DNA from: Methyloversatilis sp. RAC08
GTDB lineage: Bacteria > Pseudomonadota > Gammaproteobacteria > Burkholderiales > Rhodocyclaceae
Direction: 5' to 3'
DNA length: 64,000 bases
Assembly (NCBI RefSeq): GCF_001713355.1
Contig: NZ_CP016448.1
Location: 1,426,001 to 1,490,000, forward strand
Below are positions 8,707 through 16,054 of this stretch, one piece after another (position 1 is the first letter of the stretch; each line of letters opens with the position of its first letter). The notes under the pieces were generated by a model. The model had not been told where the DNA came from. It worked only from the letters and a program-made list of their open reading frames with translations, and ran no database searches. The translations under genes and the position numbers were made by a program.

Positions 8707-9816
8707 TCAGCTCGTGAACTCGCCGATCAGCTTGTTCACTTCACTGGCCGATTCCATCTGCACCATGTGACCCTGTGCCGGCAGCACGACCACCTTGGCC
8801 GACGGGATGGCCGAAGCATGCGCAACCGGAATGATCCGGTCGTTCTCGCCCCAGATCACCAGCACCGGCTTGCCGCTTGCCGCCGCGACATCGGCCAGCA
8901 GCGCAGACTGCCGGCCGCCGGGGAACAGCCCGCCGGCCAGCGTGGCCAGCGCCTCGTCCACACCTTCCAGCCGCTTGTACTTGAGCATGTCGTCGATCAG
9001 CTGACGCGTGACCAGACCGGCGTCCGAAAAGAGCTGCGCCAGCAGCGGCTTGAGTGCATTGCGCGTGTTGCCGGCGACGAAGCCGTCGATGTAGGCACCG
9101 TTGATGTCGCTGCCCAGACCGGCACTCGCGATCAGCGTCAGTGACTTGACCTTCTGCGGCGCGCGGCGGGTCAGTGCAAGACACACGCCGCCACCCATCG
9201 AATGGCCGACGACATCGGCGGACGCGATGCCGACAGCATCCATGAACCCGCTCACCGCATCGGCCAGATCGTCGAGCGACGCCGCGCCGGTGACCTTGGT
9301 CGAGGCGCCGTGACCCGGCAGGTCGATCGCATAGACGGCACGCGAAGCGGCCAGCGCTTCATGGTTGAACAGCCAGTTGTTCAGGTCGCCACCGAAGCCG
9401 TGGATCAGCAGGAGCGGCGTGCCGCCCTCGCCGCGCTTCAGATAGCGCAACTGCCGGCCATTGACCTGCACCGTCTGCGTCTGCGGTCCGGCGTCGGCCT
9501 CGTCGTCGGTCGGCGGCACGAATTCCGCCTGGAAACGGGCGATCAGATCATCGATCAGATCATCCGACACATCGGCGTCGGCAATCACGCCGAGCAACGC
9601 GCCGACCGGCAGCACCTCGTCCGGCTGGGCGACCTGCCGGCGCAGCACGCCGGTGACGGCCGCCTCGACGGCGCCGGAAATCTTCTCGCTCTCGACTTCG
9701 ACGATTTCCTCGCCCGGAGCGATCGTGTCACCGACTTCCTTCAGCCACAGGTTGACCTTGCCCTCCTGCATGGACAAGCCCCACTTGGGCATGGTGACAG
9801 TAAGAATCGAGGACAT
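8707..9816 (-). CDS. acoC: Acetoin dehydrogenase E2 (dihydrolipoyl acetyltransferase)
   Basis: The E2 component of the acetoin dehydrogenase complex transfers the acetyl group from acetoin cleavage to CoA. The N-terminal lipoyl domain (about 1-80) has the lipoylation lysine in VESEKISG (near residue 46). A peripheral-subunit-like linker follows, then an alpha/beta-hydrolase-type domain (about 118-365) with LIHGFGG, nucleophile elbow GHSMGGG and a late His in PAQGHMV. This hydrolase-type E2 is characteristic of AcoC, unlike pyruvate dehydrogenase E2. The start codon shares one base with the acoB stop. 369 residues, normal for the family. Confidence 0.94.
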   Translation of the reverse strand: MSSILTVTMPKWGLSMQEGKVNLWLKEVGDTIAPGEEIVEVESEKISGAVEAAVTGVLRRQVAQPDEVLPVGALLGVIADADVSDDLIDDLIARFQAEFVPPTDDEADAGPQTQTVQVNGRQLRYLKRGEGGTPLLLIHGFGGDLNNWLFNHEALAASRAVYAIDLPGHGASTKVTGAASLDDLADAVSGFMDAVGIASADVVGHSMGGGVCLALTRRAPQKVKSLTLIASAGLGSDINGAYIDGFVAGNTRNALKPLLAQLFSDAGLVTRQLIDDMLKYKRLEGVDEALATLAGGLFPGGRQSALLADVAAASGKPVLVIWGENDRIIPVAHASAIPSAKVVVLPAQGHMVQMESASEVNKLIGEFTS

Positions 9817-10826
9817 CAGCGGTACTCCTTGACGCGCATCACGGCTTCTTCGATGCGCGCCGGACTGGGAATGTAAAGATCTTCGAGCGACGCTGCGAAG
9901 GGCACGGGTACGTGCGGTGCGGTCACCATCTGGATCGGTGCCTTCAGCGCGCGGAATGCTTCCTGCGCGATGAAGCCCGACACGTCGGACGCCATGCTGC
10001 AGCGCGGATGCGATTCATCGACGATGACCAGACGGCCGGTACGCTCGACGCTTTCGAGAATGGTGTCGAAGTCCATCGGCGAAGTCGTGCGGGGATCGAT
10101 GATTTCGCACTGGACGCCCTTCTTGCGCAGGCTGGCACCCGCATCCTTGGCGTAATTCACCATGCGGCCGAAGGCCACGATGGTCACGTCGTCGCCTTCC
10201 TGCACCACGGCGGCTTCGCCGAACGGCACGATGTAGCTTTCTTCCGGTACGTCGCCTTCCATCGTGTAGAGGGCCTTGTGCTCGAGGAAGATCACCGGAT
10301 CGTTGTCGCGGATGGACTGGATCAGCAGGCCCTTCGCGTCATACGGATTCGACGGCAGCACCACCTTCAGCCCGGGGATGTGGGTGAAGATGTTGTACAG
10401 GCACTGCGAGTGCTGCGCGGCGGCGCGAAAGCCCGCACCGTACATCGCGCGGATGACCACCGGCGTCTTCGCCTTGCCGCCGAACATGTAGCGGAACTTG
10501 GCAGCCTGGTTGAATATCTGGTCGAAGCAGACGCCCATGAAATCGATGAACATCAGTTCTGCCACCGGACGCATGCCGTTGCAGGCTGCGCCGACCGCGG
10601 CACCGATGTAGCCGGATTCCGAGATCGGCGTGTCGAGCACGCGCCCAGGGTGCTTCGCATACAAGCCCTTGGTGACGCCGAGCACGCCGCCCCACGAGTC
10701 TTCCTCGCCCGGTGCGCCGGCGCCGCCGGCCACGTCTTCGCCCATGACGATGACGCTCGGGTCGCGTGCCATTTCCTGATCCAGCGCCTCGTTGATGGCT
10801 TGCTGGTAAGTGATCTTTCGTGCCAT
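9816..10826 (-). CDS. acoB: Acetoin dehydrogenase E1 beta subunit
   Basis: Beta chain of the thiamine-diphosphate E1 component, 336 residues. Typical transketolase-fold motifs are visible: ALDQEMARDPSVIVMGEDV near the N-terminus, DTPISESGYIGAAVGAA near 63, FIDFMGVCFDQIFNQAAKFRYMFGG near 93 and a C-terminal domain with IVDESHPRCSMASDV. Together with AcoA it cleaves acetoin to acetaldehyde and a lipoate-bound acetyl group. It lies 33 bp after acoA and abuts acoC. Confidence 0.94.
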   Translation of the reverse strand: MARKITYQQAINEALDQEMARDPSVIVMGEDVAGGAGAPGEEDSWGGVLGVTKGLYAKHPGRVLDTPISESGYIGAAVGAACNGMRPVAELMFIDFMGVCFDQIFNQAAKFRYMFGGKAKTPVVIRAMYGAGFRAAAQHSQCLYNIFTHIPGLKVVLPSNPYDAKGLLIQSIRDNDPVIFLEHKALYTMEGDVPEESYIVPFGEAAVVQEGDDVTIVAFGRMVNYAKDAGASLRKKGVQCEIIDPRTTSPMDFDTILESVERTGRLVIVDESHPRCSMASDVSGFIAQEAFRALKAPIQMVTAPHVPVPFAASLEDLYIPSPARIEEAVMRVKEYR

Positions 10827-10859
10827 CTGATATTTCTCCTGTCAGCGTGTGGCGTGGGT

Positions 10860-11834
10860 TCAGTAAGAGACGTAGACGTCTGCCATCAGGTCTTCGGGCA
10901 AGGGCAGCGGATCTGCCTTGGCCTTCACCACCGATGCTTCGATCAGGGTCTTCACCTCGACATCAATGGCTTCGAGCTCGGCCATCGACAGTTCGCCGCG
11001 AGACGTCACGCGACGTGCGAACTGCATCAGGCAGTCCTTGGTTTCGCGCAGCTTCTGCACTTCGCCCGGTGCGCGGTAGGTCTGCTGGTCGCCTTCGAAG
11101 TGGCCGTAGTAGCGCGACAGCTTCACTTCGAGCAGCGTCGGTCCGCCGCCTTCGCGGGCGCGCTTGACCGCTTCGCCGGCCGCTTCATGCACGGCGAAGA
11201 AATCGAAACCGTCGGCGATGACGCCCGGCATTCCGAAGGCTGAGGCACGGTCTGCGATGTTCTCGCAGGCGACCGAGAATTTGCTGGCGGTCGCTTCGGC
11301 ATAGCCGTTGTTCTCGCCGACGAAGATGACCGGCAGCTTCCACACGGCTGCCAGATTCATGGCCTCGAAAATCGTGCCCTGATTGGACGCGCCATCACCG
11401 AAGAAGCACACGCCGACGTTGTTGCTGCCGCGCAGCTTGGACGCCAGCGCGGTACCGCAGATCAGCGGGCCGCCGCCACCGACGATGCCATTGGCACCCA
11501 GCATGCCGACGTCAAGATCAGCGATGTGCATCGAGCCGCCCTTGCCCTTGCAGGTGCCGGTGCGCTTGCCCCAGATCTCGGCCATCATGCCGACAGGATC
11601 GACGCCCTTGGCGATGCAGTGGCCGTGGCCACGGTGGGTACTGGCGATGTAGTCGTCGCGGTTCAGGTGCATGCAGATGCCGGTCGCCGACGCTTCCTCA
11701 CCGGCATACAGGTGGACGAAGCCGGGGATTTCGCCAGTGGCGAAATCGACGTGCAGACGTTCCTCGAATTCCCGGATCGTGCGCATGGTCCGGTAAGCCT
11801 GCAGCAGGCCTTCCCTGGTCAATGAACTGCTCAT
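10860..11834 (-). CDS. acoA: Acetoin dehydrogenase E1 alpha subunit
   Basis: Alpha chain of the thiamine-diphosphate E1 component, 324 residues from MSSSLTREG. The ThDP motif is GDGASNQGTIFEAMNLAAVW with VGENNGYAEAT following; HRGHGHCIAKG (near residue 65) carries the conserved histidines, and the phosphorylation-loop-like SRYYGHFEGD is near the C-terminus. The start at 11834 follows GAGGAGC and overlaps the end of a small upstream ORF by 4 bp. It is the third reading frame of the acoX-led operon. Confidence 0.95.
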   Translation of the reverse strand: MSSSLTREGLLQAYRTMRTIREFEERLHVDFATGEIPGFVHLYAGEEASATGICMHLNRDDYIASTHRGHGHCIAKGVDPVGMMAEIWGKRTGTCKGKGGSMHIADLDVGMLGANGIVGGGGPLICGTALASKLRGSNNVGVCFFGDGASNQGTIFEAMNLAAVWKLPVIFVGENNGYAEATASKFSVACENIADRASAFGMPGVIADGFDFFAVHEAAGEAVKRAREGGGPTLLEVKLSRYYGHFEGDQQTYRAPGEVQKLRETKDCLMQFARRVTSRGELSMAELEAIDVEVKTLIEASVVKAKADPLPLPEDLMADVYVSY

Positions 11835-11980
11835 GGGTGCTCCTCGTTGTGGATGGAATGACAAGCCCGCTGATCTCCGGCAGCTGCGGGCGGTTGGCCG
11901 GACGAACCGGGCACGAAGGCGCTGGCGGCTGGCGCCGGCACCTCCGGGGAGAGACGGGACAGGGCGCGCACGCGGCTCAT
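11831..11980 (-). CDS. Possible 49-codon linker ORF between acoX and acoA
   Basis: An ORF of 49 codons (MSRVRALSRLSPEVPAPAAS at the start) fills the acoX-acoA gap. Its ATG overlaps the acoX stop by 4 bp (ATGA) and its TGA overlaps the acoA ATG by 4 bp. No domain is recognised and it is Pro/Ala-rich. It could be a real small protein, a translational-coupling leader for acoA, or chance in GC-rich DNA. Confidence 0.35.
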   Translation of the reverse strand: MSRVRALSRLSPEVPAPAASAFVPGSSGQPPAAAGDQRACHSIHNEEHP

Positions 11981-13020
11981 GCCGGGCTCCCTGCGTAGTG
12001 GCGCAGCACGCGTCGGCGCGCCGCGTTTTCGAGTACGGCGGCGACATCGATGGTCAGCGGGCCGTGCAGGTCGAGTTGGACGCTGATGCGGTTCGACGGA
12101 TCGAACTCGATCTCGCGCTCGCCATCGAGCGCGATGGTGCCGCTCTGCGGCGCGAGCTCGACCGGCTGCCCGGGCAACAGGCGGCCGTACTCGCGGATGC
12201 CGACCGCGCTGATCAGTCCCGGGGCAATCGGCACGATCACCTGCTGCGGCGTAAGCGTCGTGTCGGCGCAGCGCACATGCAGGCCGTGCGGCGCGCTGCG
12301 GGTGACCGGTTCGAGCTGGCCGGCGATCGCCGACAGACCGATCGCATCGGCCCCGGCGAAGGCGACGAACAGTTCTTCCAGCAGCGCGCTGTCCCACACG
12401 GCGCGCGAGCCGACGTAGTTGTGGCGCGTGACGCACACATCGACCAGAGCGATGTCCGTGCGGTCATCGCAGCGCACGCGCAGCAGCTTGTTGCGCCGCA
12501 CGCCGACATCGGCCGGCACGGCACCGGTGGCCAGCAGGCCGGCCGCCAGTCCGGCGACCGTGGCTTCGCGCATTTCGGGAAAGGCGTTGTTGGTGCCGGT
12601 GGACAGCGCCAGCAGCGGCACCTGGCCGCAGCGCGCCGCCACGGCGCGATGCGTGCCGTCGCCGCCGAGCACGATGATGGCGCCGGCACCCGCCTGACAC
12701 ATCAGCTCGGTCGCCAGCAGCGTATCTTCGGCCGAGCCGGTCACCGGCATGTCGATGAAGCGCGGCTGCACCGTGACCGGGGAACCGGTGGTCACCGACA
12801 GCGCGCGGAACAGCGGGCCGCAGATGCCGCCCGTGTCGGGCATGATCATCACGTCGCGCACGCCGGCCGCTTCCAGCCCGGCGATCGCCCGCACCATCAT
12901 GCTGGCCTTCTCGGCGTTCGGAAACACCGACGCCCGCGACGTCAGGCGGCGGATGTCCCGGCCCGATGCGGGATTCGCGATGATGCCGACGAGGGCGGGA
13001 CGGGGCGGGACGGACAGCAC
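11977..13020 (-). CDS. acoX: AcoX, ATP-NAD kinase-like protein of acetoin operons
   Basis: First gene of the acetoin operon; its family resembles NAD kinases but its exact role is unknown. Visible motifs are GIIANPASGRDIRRL near the start and the kinase-type IIVLGGDGTHRAV with STGTNNAFPE after it. An ATG at 13056 is in frame, but the sigma-54 promoter at 13057-13072 would start RNA near 13046, inside that reading frame. I therefore place the start at GTG 13020, about 10 nt after a GGAG, giving 347 residues and an N-terminus like other AcoX proteins (MLSVPPRPALVGIIANP). Confidence 0.88.
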   Translation of the reverse strand: MLSVPPRPALVGIIANPASGRDIRRLTSRASVFPNAEKASMMVRAIAGLEAAGVRDVMIMPDTGGICGPLFRALSVTTGSPVTVQPRFIDMPVTGSAEDTLLATELMCQAGAGAIIVLGGDGTHRAVAARCGQVPLLALSTGTNNAFPEMREATVAGLAAGLLATGAVPADVGVRRNKLLRVRCDDRTDIALVDVCVTRHNYVGSRAVWDSALLEELFVAFAGADAIGLSAIAGQLEPVTRSAPHGLHVRCADTTLTPQQVIVPIAPGLISAVGIREYGRLLPGQPVELAPQSGTIALDGEREIEFDPSNRISVQLDLHGPLTIDVAAVLENAARRRVLRHYAGSPA

Positions 13021-13056
13021 GGCGATGCGACTCCAGGCGTTGATTACCTGTGTCAT

Positions 13057-13072
13057 TGCATCGGCCGTGCCA
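13057..13072 (-). promoter_or_regulatory. Sigma-54 (RpoN) promoter of acoX operon
   Basis: On the reverse strand the sequence is TGGCACGGCCGATGCA: a full TGGCACG -24 element, exact GG-N10-GC spacing, and ATGCA against the TTGCW -12 consensus. The expected RNA start is near 13046. It lies beside a sigma-54 activator gene (acoR), as expected for acetoin operons. Confidence 0.85.
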
Positions 13073-13203
13073 GCGCCATCCCGCCAGCCTCGCCGGCGCT
13101 GACAAGCGGATGATTCTTAAGCGCTCTTCGGCACCTGGTCCGCGTCGACGCAACACGCGGCCACCCACCTGTCGCATCGCCGCCGGCTGCGACAACGGGT
13201 CAT

Positions 13204-13241
13204 TGAGACACCTGTCTCACTTTTCGGAGACATTCGTCGCG
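13204..13241. promoter_or_regulatory. Upstream activator sites of the aco operon
   Basis: TGAGACACCTGTCTCA (13204-13219) is a perfect 7+2+7 inverted repeat about 160-170 bp upstream of the predicted acoX RNA start. GGAGACATTCGTCGCG (13226-13241) keeps the GAC-N4-GTC core and is a likely second site. A further partial match (TGCGACAGGTGG on the reverse strand) lies near 13167-13178. Position and symmetry fit an enhancer for a sigma-54 activator. The same motif occurs upstream of both PQQ dehydrogenase transcription units. Confidence 0.7.
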
Positions 13242-13352
13242 TTGATTTCAGGCGGTTCAGGGCTTACCCTCAATTCACAAAAGTGAAACGCCGCGGCAGA
13301 CGCCGTCGCACGCGGTGTTTCGATAGTTGTACATATTCGTGAGGAGATGGAC

Positions 13353-15404
13353 ATGGACCGCGGACACACAATCTCGGAACACGTCGGCCGGGTACTCAAG
13401 GCCATCGAAGCACCCAGCCGATCCGCTCCGCTTCATGCGGAGCACGACCGGCTGACGCGCTCGTGGCACCGGTCGCTGAACAAGCACTCGATAGACCCCG
13501 GGCGGGCGACGACACCAAAGGTCGTCACCGCCTACGAACTGCGCGAACATCGCGACCGCCTCGAAACCTTCATGCGCATCGCGCGCGAAGGCGTCGAGCG
13601 ACTGCACCATCAGGTGCTGCTCGCCGACTACTGCGTGCTGCTGACCGACGCCCAGGGCGTGACGGTCGATTTCCGCACCGTGCCGCACCTCGAGCGAGAA
13701 CTGAAGGACGAAGGCTTTCGCAACGGCACCTGCTGGGCGGAAGAACACGAAGGTACCTGTGGCGTCGGCACCAGCCTGATCGACTGCCAGCCCACGCTGG
13801 TCCATCGCGGCGAACACTTCCGTGCCCACAACATCAGCTTCACCTGCAGTTCGGTGCCCATTGTCGGTCTTGAAGACGAGCCGATCGCCGTGCTCGATGC
13901 ATCGGCGCTGTACTCGCCTGAACAGCGCGAAAGCCAGCTGCTGATCTACCGCATGGTGCTCGACAAGGCGCGCCTGATCGAGGACGCCTACGCCCACTAC
14001 AGCCTGCGCAACCACTGGATACTGCAGCTCGGCCCGATCGCCGAATTCCTGCCGGTCGAAACCGACTACCTGATCGCGTTCGACGACAGCGGCCGCATCG
14101 TCGGCGGCAACCGGCGCGCCCGCCACGAACTGATCAACCACAACGGGCGCCGCGCCGAATACCTGCACGACCTGTTCGAATGCACCGCCAGCGGCATCAT
14201 GGCTGCTGCGCATGCCAGCCCGGGCGCACCGTTTCCGCTGCGCATGTTCGCCACCGGTCAGCGCCTGTTTGCCGTGCTGCGCGCGCCGCACGCCCGCACG
14301 TTGCCGCAGATTGCCGCCAAGCCGGTCGCCGAGGCGGAAGACCTGACGGCGCCACGCGGATTCCGCCACCTCGCGCTGGGCGACCCGCGCGTGAAGGCCA
14401 ATGTCGGCTGCGCGGTGCGCGTGGCCAACCGCGACATTCCGGTCATGCTGCTGGGCGAGACCGGCACCGGCAAGGAGGCGTTCGCGCGCGGCATCCACGA
14501 TTTCAGCGACCGCGCCAAACAGCCGTTCGTCGCGCTCAACTGCGCCGCGATCCCGGAAAGCCTGATCGAGAGCGAACTGTTCGGCTACCGCGACGGCGCC
14601 TTCACCGGTGCCCGCAACAAGGGCTCGAAGGGCAAGATCCTTCAGTCCGACGGCGGCACCCTGTTTCTCGACGAAATCGGCGACATGCCGTTGTCGCTGC
14701 AAAGCCGACTGCTGCGCGTGCTCGCCGAAGGCGAGGTGGTGCCGCTCGGCGCCGAACAGCCGACGCCGGTGCGCCTGCATGTGATCTGCGCGACCCATCA
14801 GGACCTGCCGGAACTGGTGCGCGAGGGGCGCTTCCGCGAAGACCTGTTCTACCGCCTCAACGGCGCCTCGTTCACGCTGCCGCCGCTGCGCGAGCGCGAG
14901 GACAAGCAGGCGCTGATCGAACAGGTGATGCTGGAAGAAAGCACCGCGATGGAACGCATCGGCATTTCGATCGAGGCACAGACCATGGACGTGCTGCTGG
15001 CCTACAGCTGGCCGGGCAACATCCGCCAGCTGCGGCACGCTGTTCGCTACGCCTGCGCCATTGCGGAAGGTCCGCAGGTGCGACTCGAACATTTCCCGCA
15101 TGAGCTGCGCGCCGGCAACAAGCCAGCGCGCGTCGCCCTTCCGCCACCGCCGGAGCAGCAGCCGGTGGTCGCAGCCATTGCGTATGACGCCTGCGAAGAC
15201 GACAGCGGCGAGCCATTGAGTGAAATGTGTCTGCAGCTGCGCCAGAAGATGCTCGAGGCATTGCGCCGCAATCACTGGAAGGTGACCGAAACGGCGCGTC
15301 AGCTCGGCATGTCGCGAGCCACCTTCTACCGCAAGATGGCACGTCTGCGCATCGTGGCGCCCAACTACCTCGACAGCGCCGAGCGGTCCGCCCAGCAGGG
15401 CTGA
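13353..15404 (+). CDS. acoR: Sigma-54-dependent activator AcoR
   Basis: Transcription activator of acetoin catabolism. The N-terminal sensory part (about 1-320) contains a GAF-like domain (GTCWAEEHEGTCGVGTSL, then HRGEHF). The AAA+ domain (about 335-560) has Walker A GETGTGKE, the sigma-54 contact loop GAFTGA, and TLFLDEIGDMP. The C-terminus has a Fis-type helix-turn-helix (KVTETARQLGMSRATFYRKM). GAGGAG touches the first ATG (13347) and is ideally spaced from the second (13353), which I choose, giving 683 residues. It is divergent from acoX. There is no receiver domain, so a ligand rather than phosphorylation probably controls it. Confidence 0.93.
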   Translation: MDRGHTISEHVGRVLKAIEAPSRSAPLHAEHDRLTRSWHRSLNKHSIDPGRATTPKVVTAYELREHRDRLETFMRIAREGVERLHHQVLLADYCVLLTDAQGVTVDFRTVPHLERELKDEGFRNGTCWAEEHEGTCGVGTSLIDCQPTLVHRGEHFRAHNISFTCSSVPIVGLEDEPIAVLDASALYSPEQRESQLLIYRMVLDKARLIEDAYAHYSLRNHWILQLGPIAEFLPVETDYLIAFDDSGRIVGGNRRARHELINHNGRRAEYLHDLFECTASGIMAAAHASPGAPFPLRMFATGQRLFAVLRAPHARTLPQIAAKPVAEAEDLTAPRGFRHLALGDPRVKANVGCAVRVANRDIPVMLLGETGTGKEAFARGIHDFSDRAKQPFVALNCAAIPESLIESELFGYRDGAFTGARNKGSKGKILQSDGGTLFLDEIGDMPLSLQSRLLRVLAEGEVVPLGAEQPTPVRLHVICATHQDLPELVREGRFREDLFYRLNGASFTLPPLREREDKQALIEQVMLEESTAMERIGISIEAQTMDVLLAYSWPGNIRQLRHAVRYACAIAEGPQVRLEHFPHELRAGNKPARVALPPPPEQQPVVAAIAYDACEDDSGEPLSEMCLQLRQKMLEALRRNHWKVTETARQLGMSRATFYRKMARLRIVAPNYLDSAERSAQQG

Positions 15405-15414
15405 ACCGTTGGCA

Positions 15415-15448
15415 TCCGTCCCGCTGCAGCCTCACGCTGCGGGACGGA
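15415..15448. terminator. Hairpin between acoR and the convergent cytochrome gene
   Basis: TCCGTCCCGC and GCGGGACGGA form a perfect 10-bp stem with a 14-nt loop in the 68-bp gap between two converging genes. There is no long T-run on either side. A bidirectional terminator is likely from its position. Confidence 0.6.
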
Positions 15449-15472
15449 CACCGCAGCCCTTCCGGCCACGTC

Positions 15473-15868
15473 CTACTGCGTGCCGAGAAACTTGATGTAA
15501 GCCACCAGTTCCCATATCTGATCGGTCGAAAACGCTGCGCCCCAGGGCGGCATGATGTCCGACGTGCGACGTCCGTGGAAGATCGTGCGGAAAGCCTCTT
15601 CGTCCGCCAGATCGGTGCGTCCCTTGAAATCGGGGGCGCGCCCGCCGACACCATCCGAACCATGGCAGTAGCCCGCGCAGGTCTTGTTGAAACGCTTCTT
15701 GCCGAGGGCGATCCGCTCCGGATCGGTCAGATCGAAGGATGGTGCAACAATCGGTTCTTCGGTTGCCATGGCGGGTGACGGCGCGGCCCAGATCATGCCC
15801 AGGGCAATCACCAGTGCGCTTACGGTCAGCCGGCCTGCGGCATTGCTGCGTGGAGTTTCATGAGTCAT
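15473..15868 (-). CDS. Periplasmic cytochrome c with CX3CH heme motif
   Basis: A small secreted class I-like cytochrome c, 131 residues from ATG 15868. The signal peptide is near residues 12-35 (hydrophobic LTVSALVIALGMIWA, cleavage after AMA). The heme site reads TCAGYCHG: C64, C68, H69, i.e. CxxxCH with three residues between the cysteines rather than CxxCH. A likely axial methionine is M106 in SDIMPPWG. It follows PQQ dehydrogenase 1 on the same strand, so it probably takes electrons from it. The upstream gap 15869-16054 holds a hairpin at 16017-16042 and no ORF I would call. Confidence 0.85.
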   Translation of the reverse strand: MTHETPRSNAAGRLTVSALVIALGMIWAAPSPAMATEEPIVAPSFDLTDPERIALGKKRFNKTCAGYCHGSDGVGGRAPDFKGRTDLADEEAFRTIFHGRRTSDIMPPWGAAFSTDQIWELVAYIKFLGTQ

Positions 15869-16016
15869 TGCTTGAAGTCCTCGTCGGGTTTCCCAATCAG
15901 GGTCTCGTGACATTCCATCACGATCCGATTGAATGTCAGCAGACCCCAGCAACAGTGTGAACGAAAAAAAACAGGCAGCAACATGAGTAACCGCCTGTGA
16001 ATGAGGAGACATGCCA

Positions 16017-16042
16017 CCCCGGCGCGGAGCCACGCGCCGGGG
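16017..16042 (-). terminator. GC-rich hairpin after PQQ dehydrogenase 1
   Basis: CCCCGGCGCG and CGCGCCGGGG form a perfect 10-bp stem with a 6-nt loop, starting 13 bp beyond the dehydrogenase stop. With no T-run it may be a partial terminator or 3'-end stabiliser that sets the dehydrogenase:cytochrome ratio. Confidence 0.55.
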
Positions 16043-16054
16043 GTTCCAACGTTG

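Noticed and set aside
13275-15275. Reverse-strand ORF of 666 codons opposite acoR
   Set aside because: It is an antisense shadow of acoR; composition is typical of a mirrored frame and there is no ribosome site or motif.
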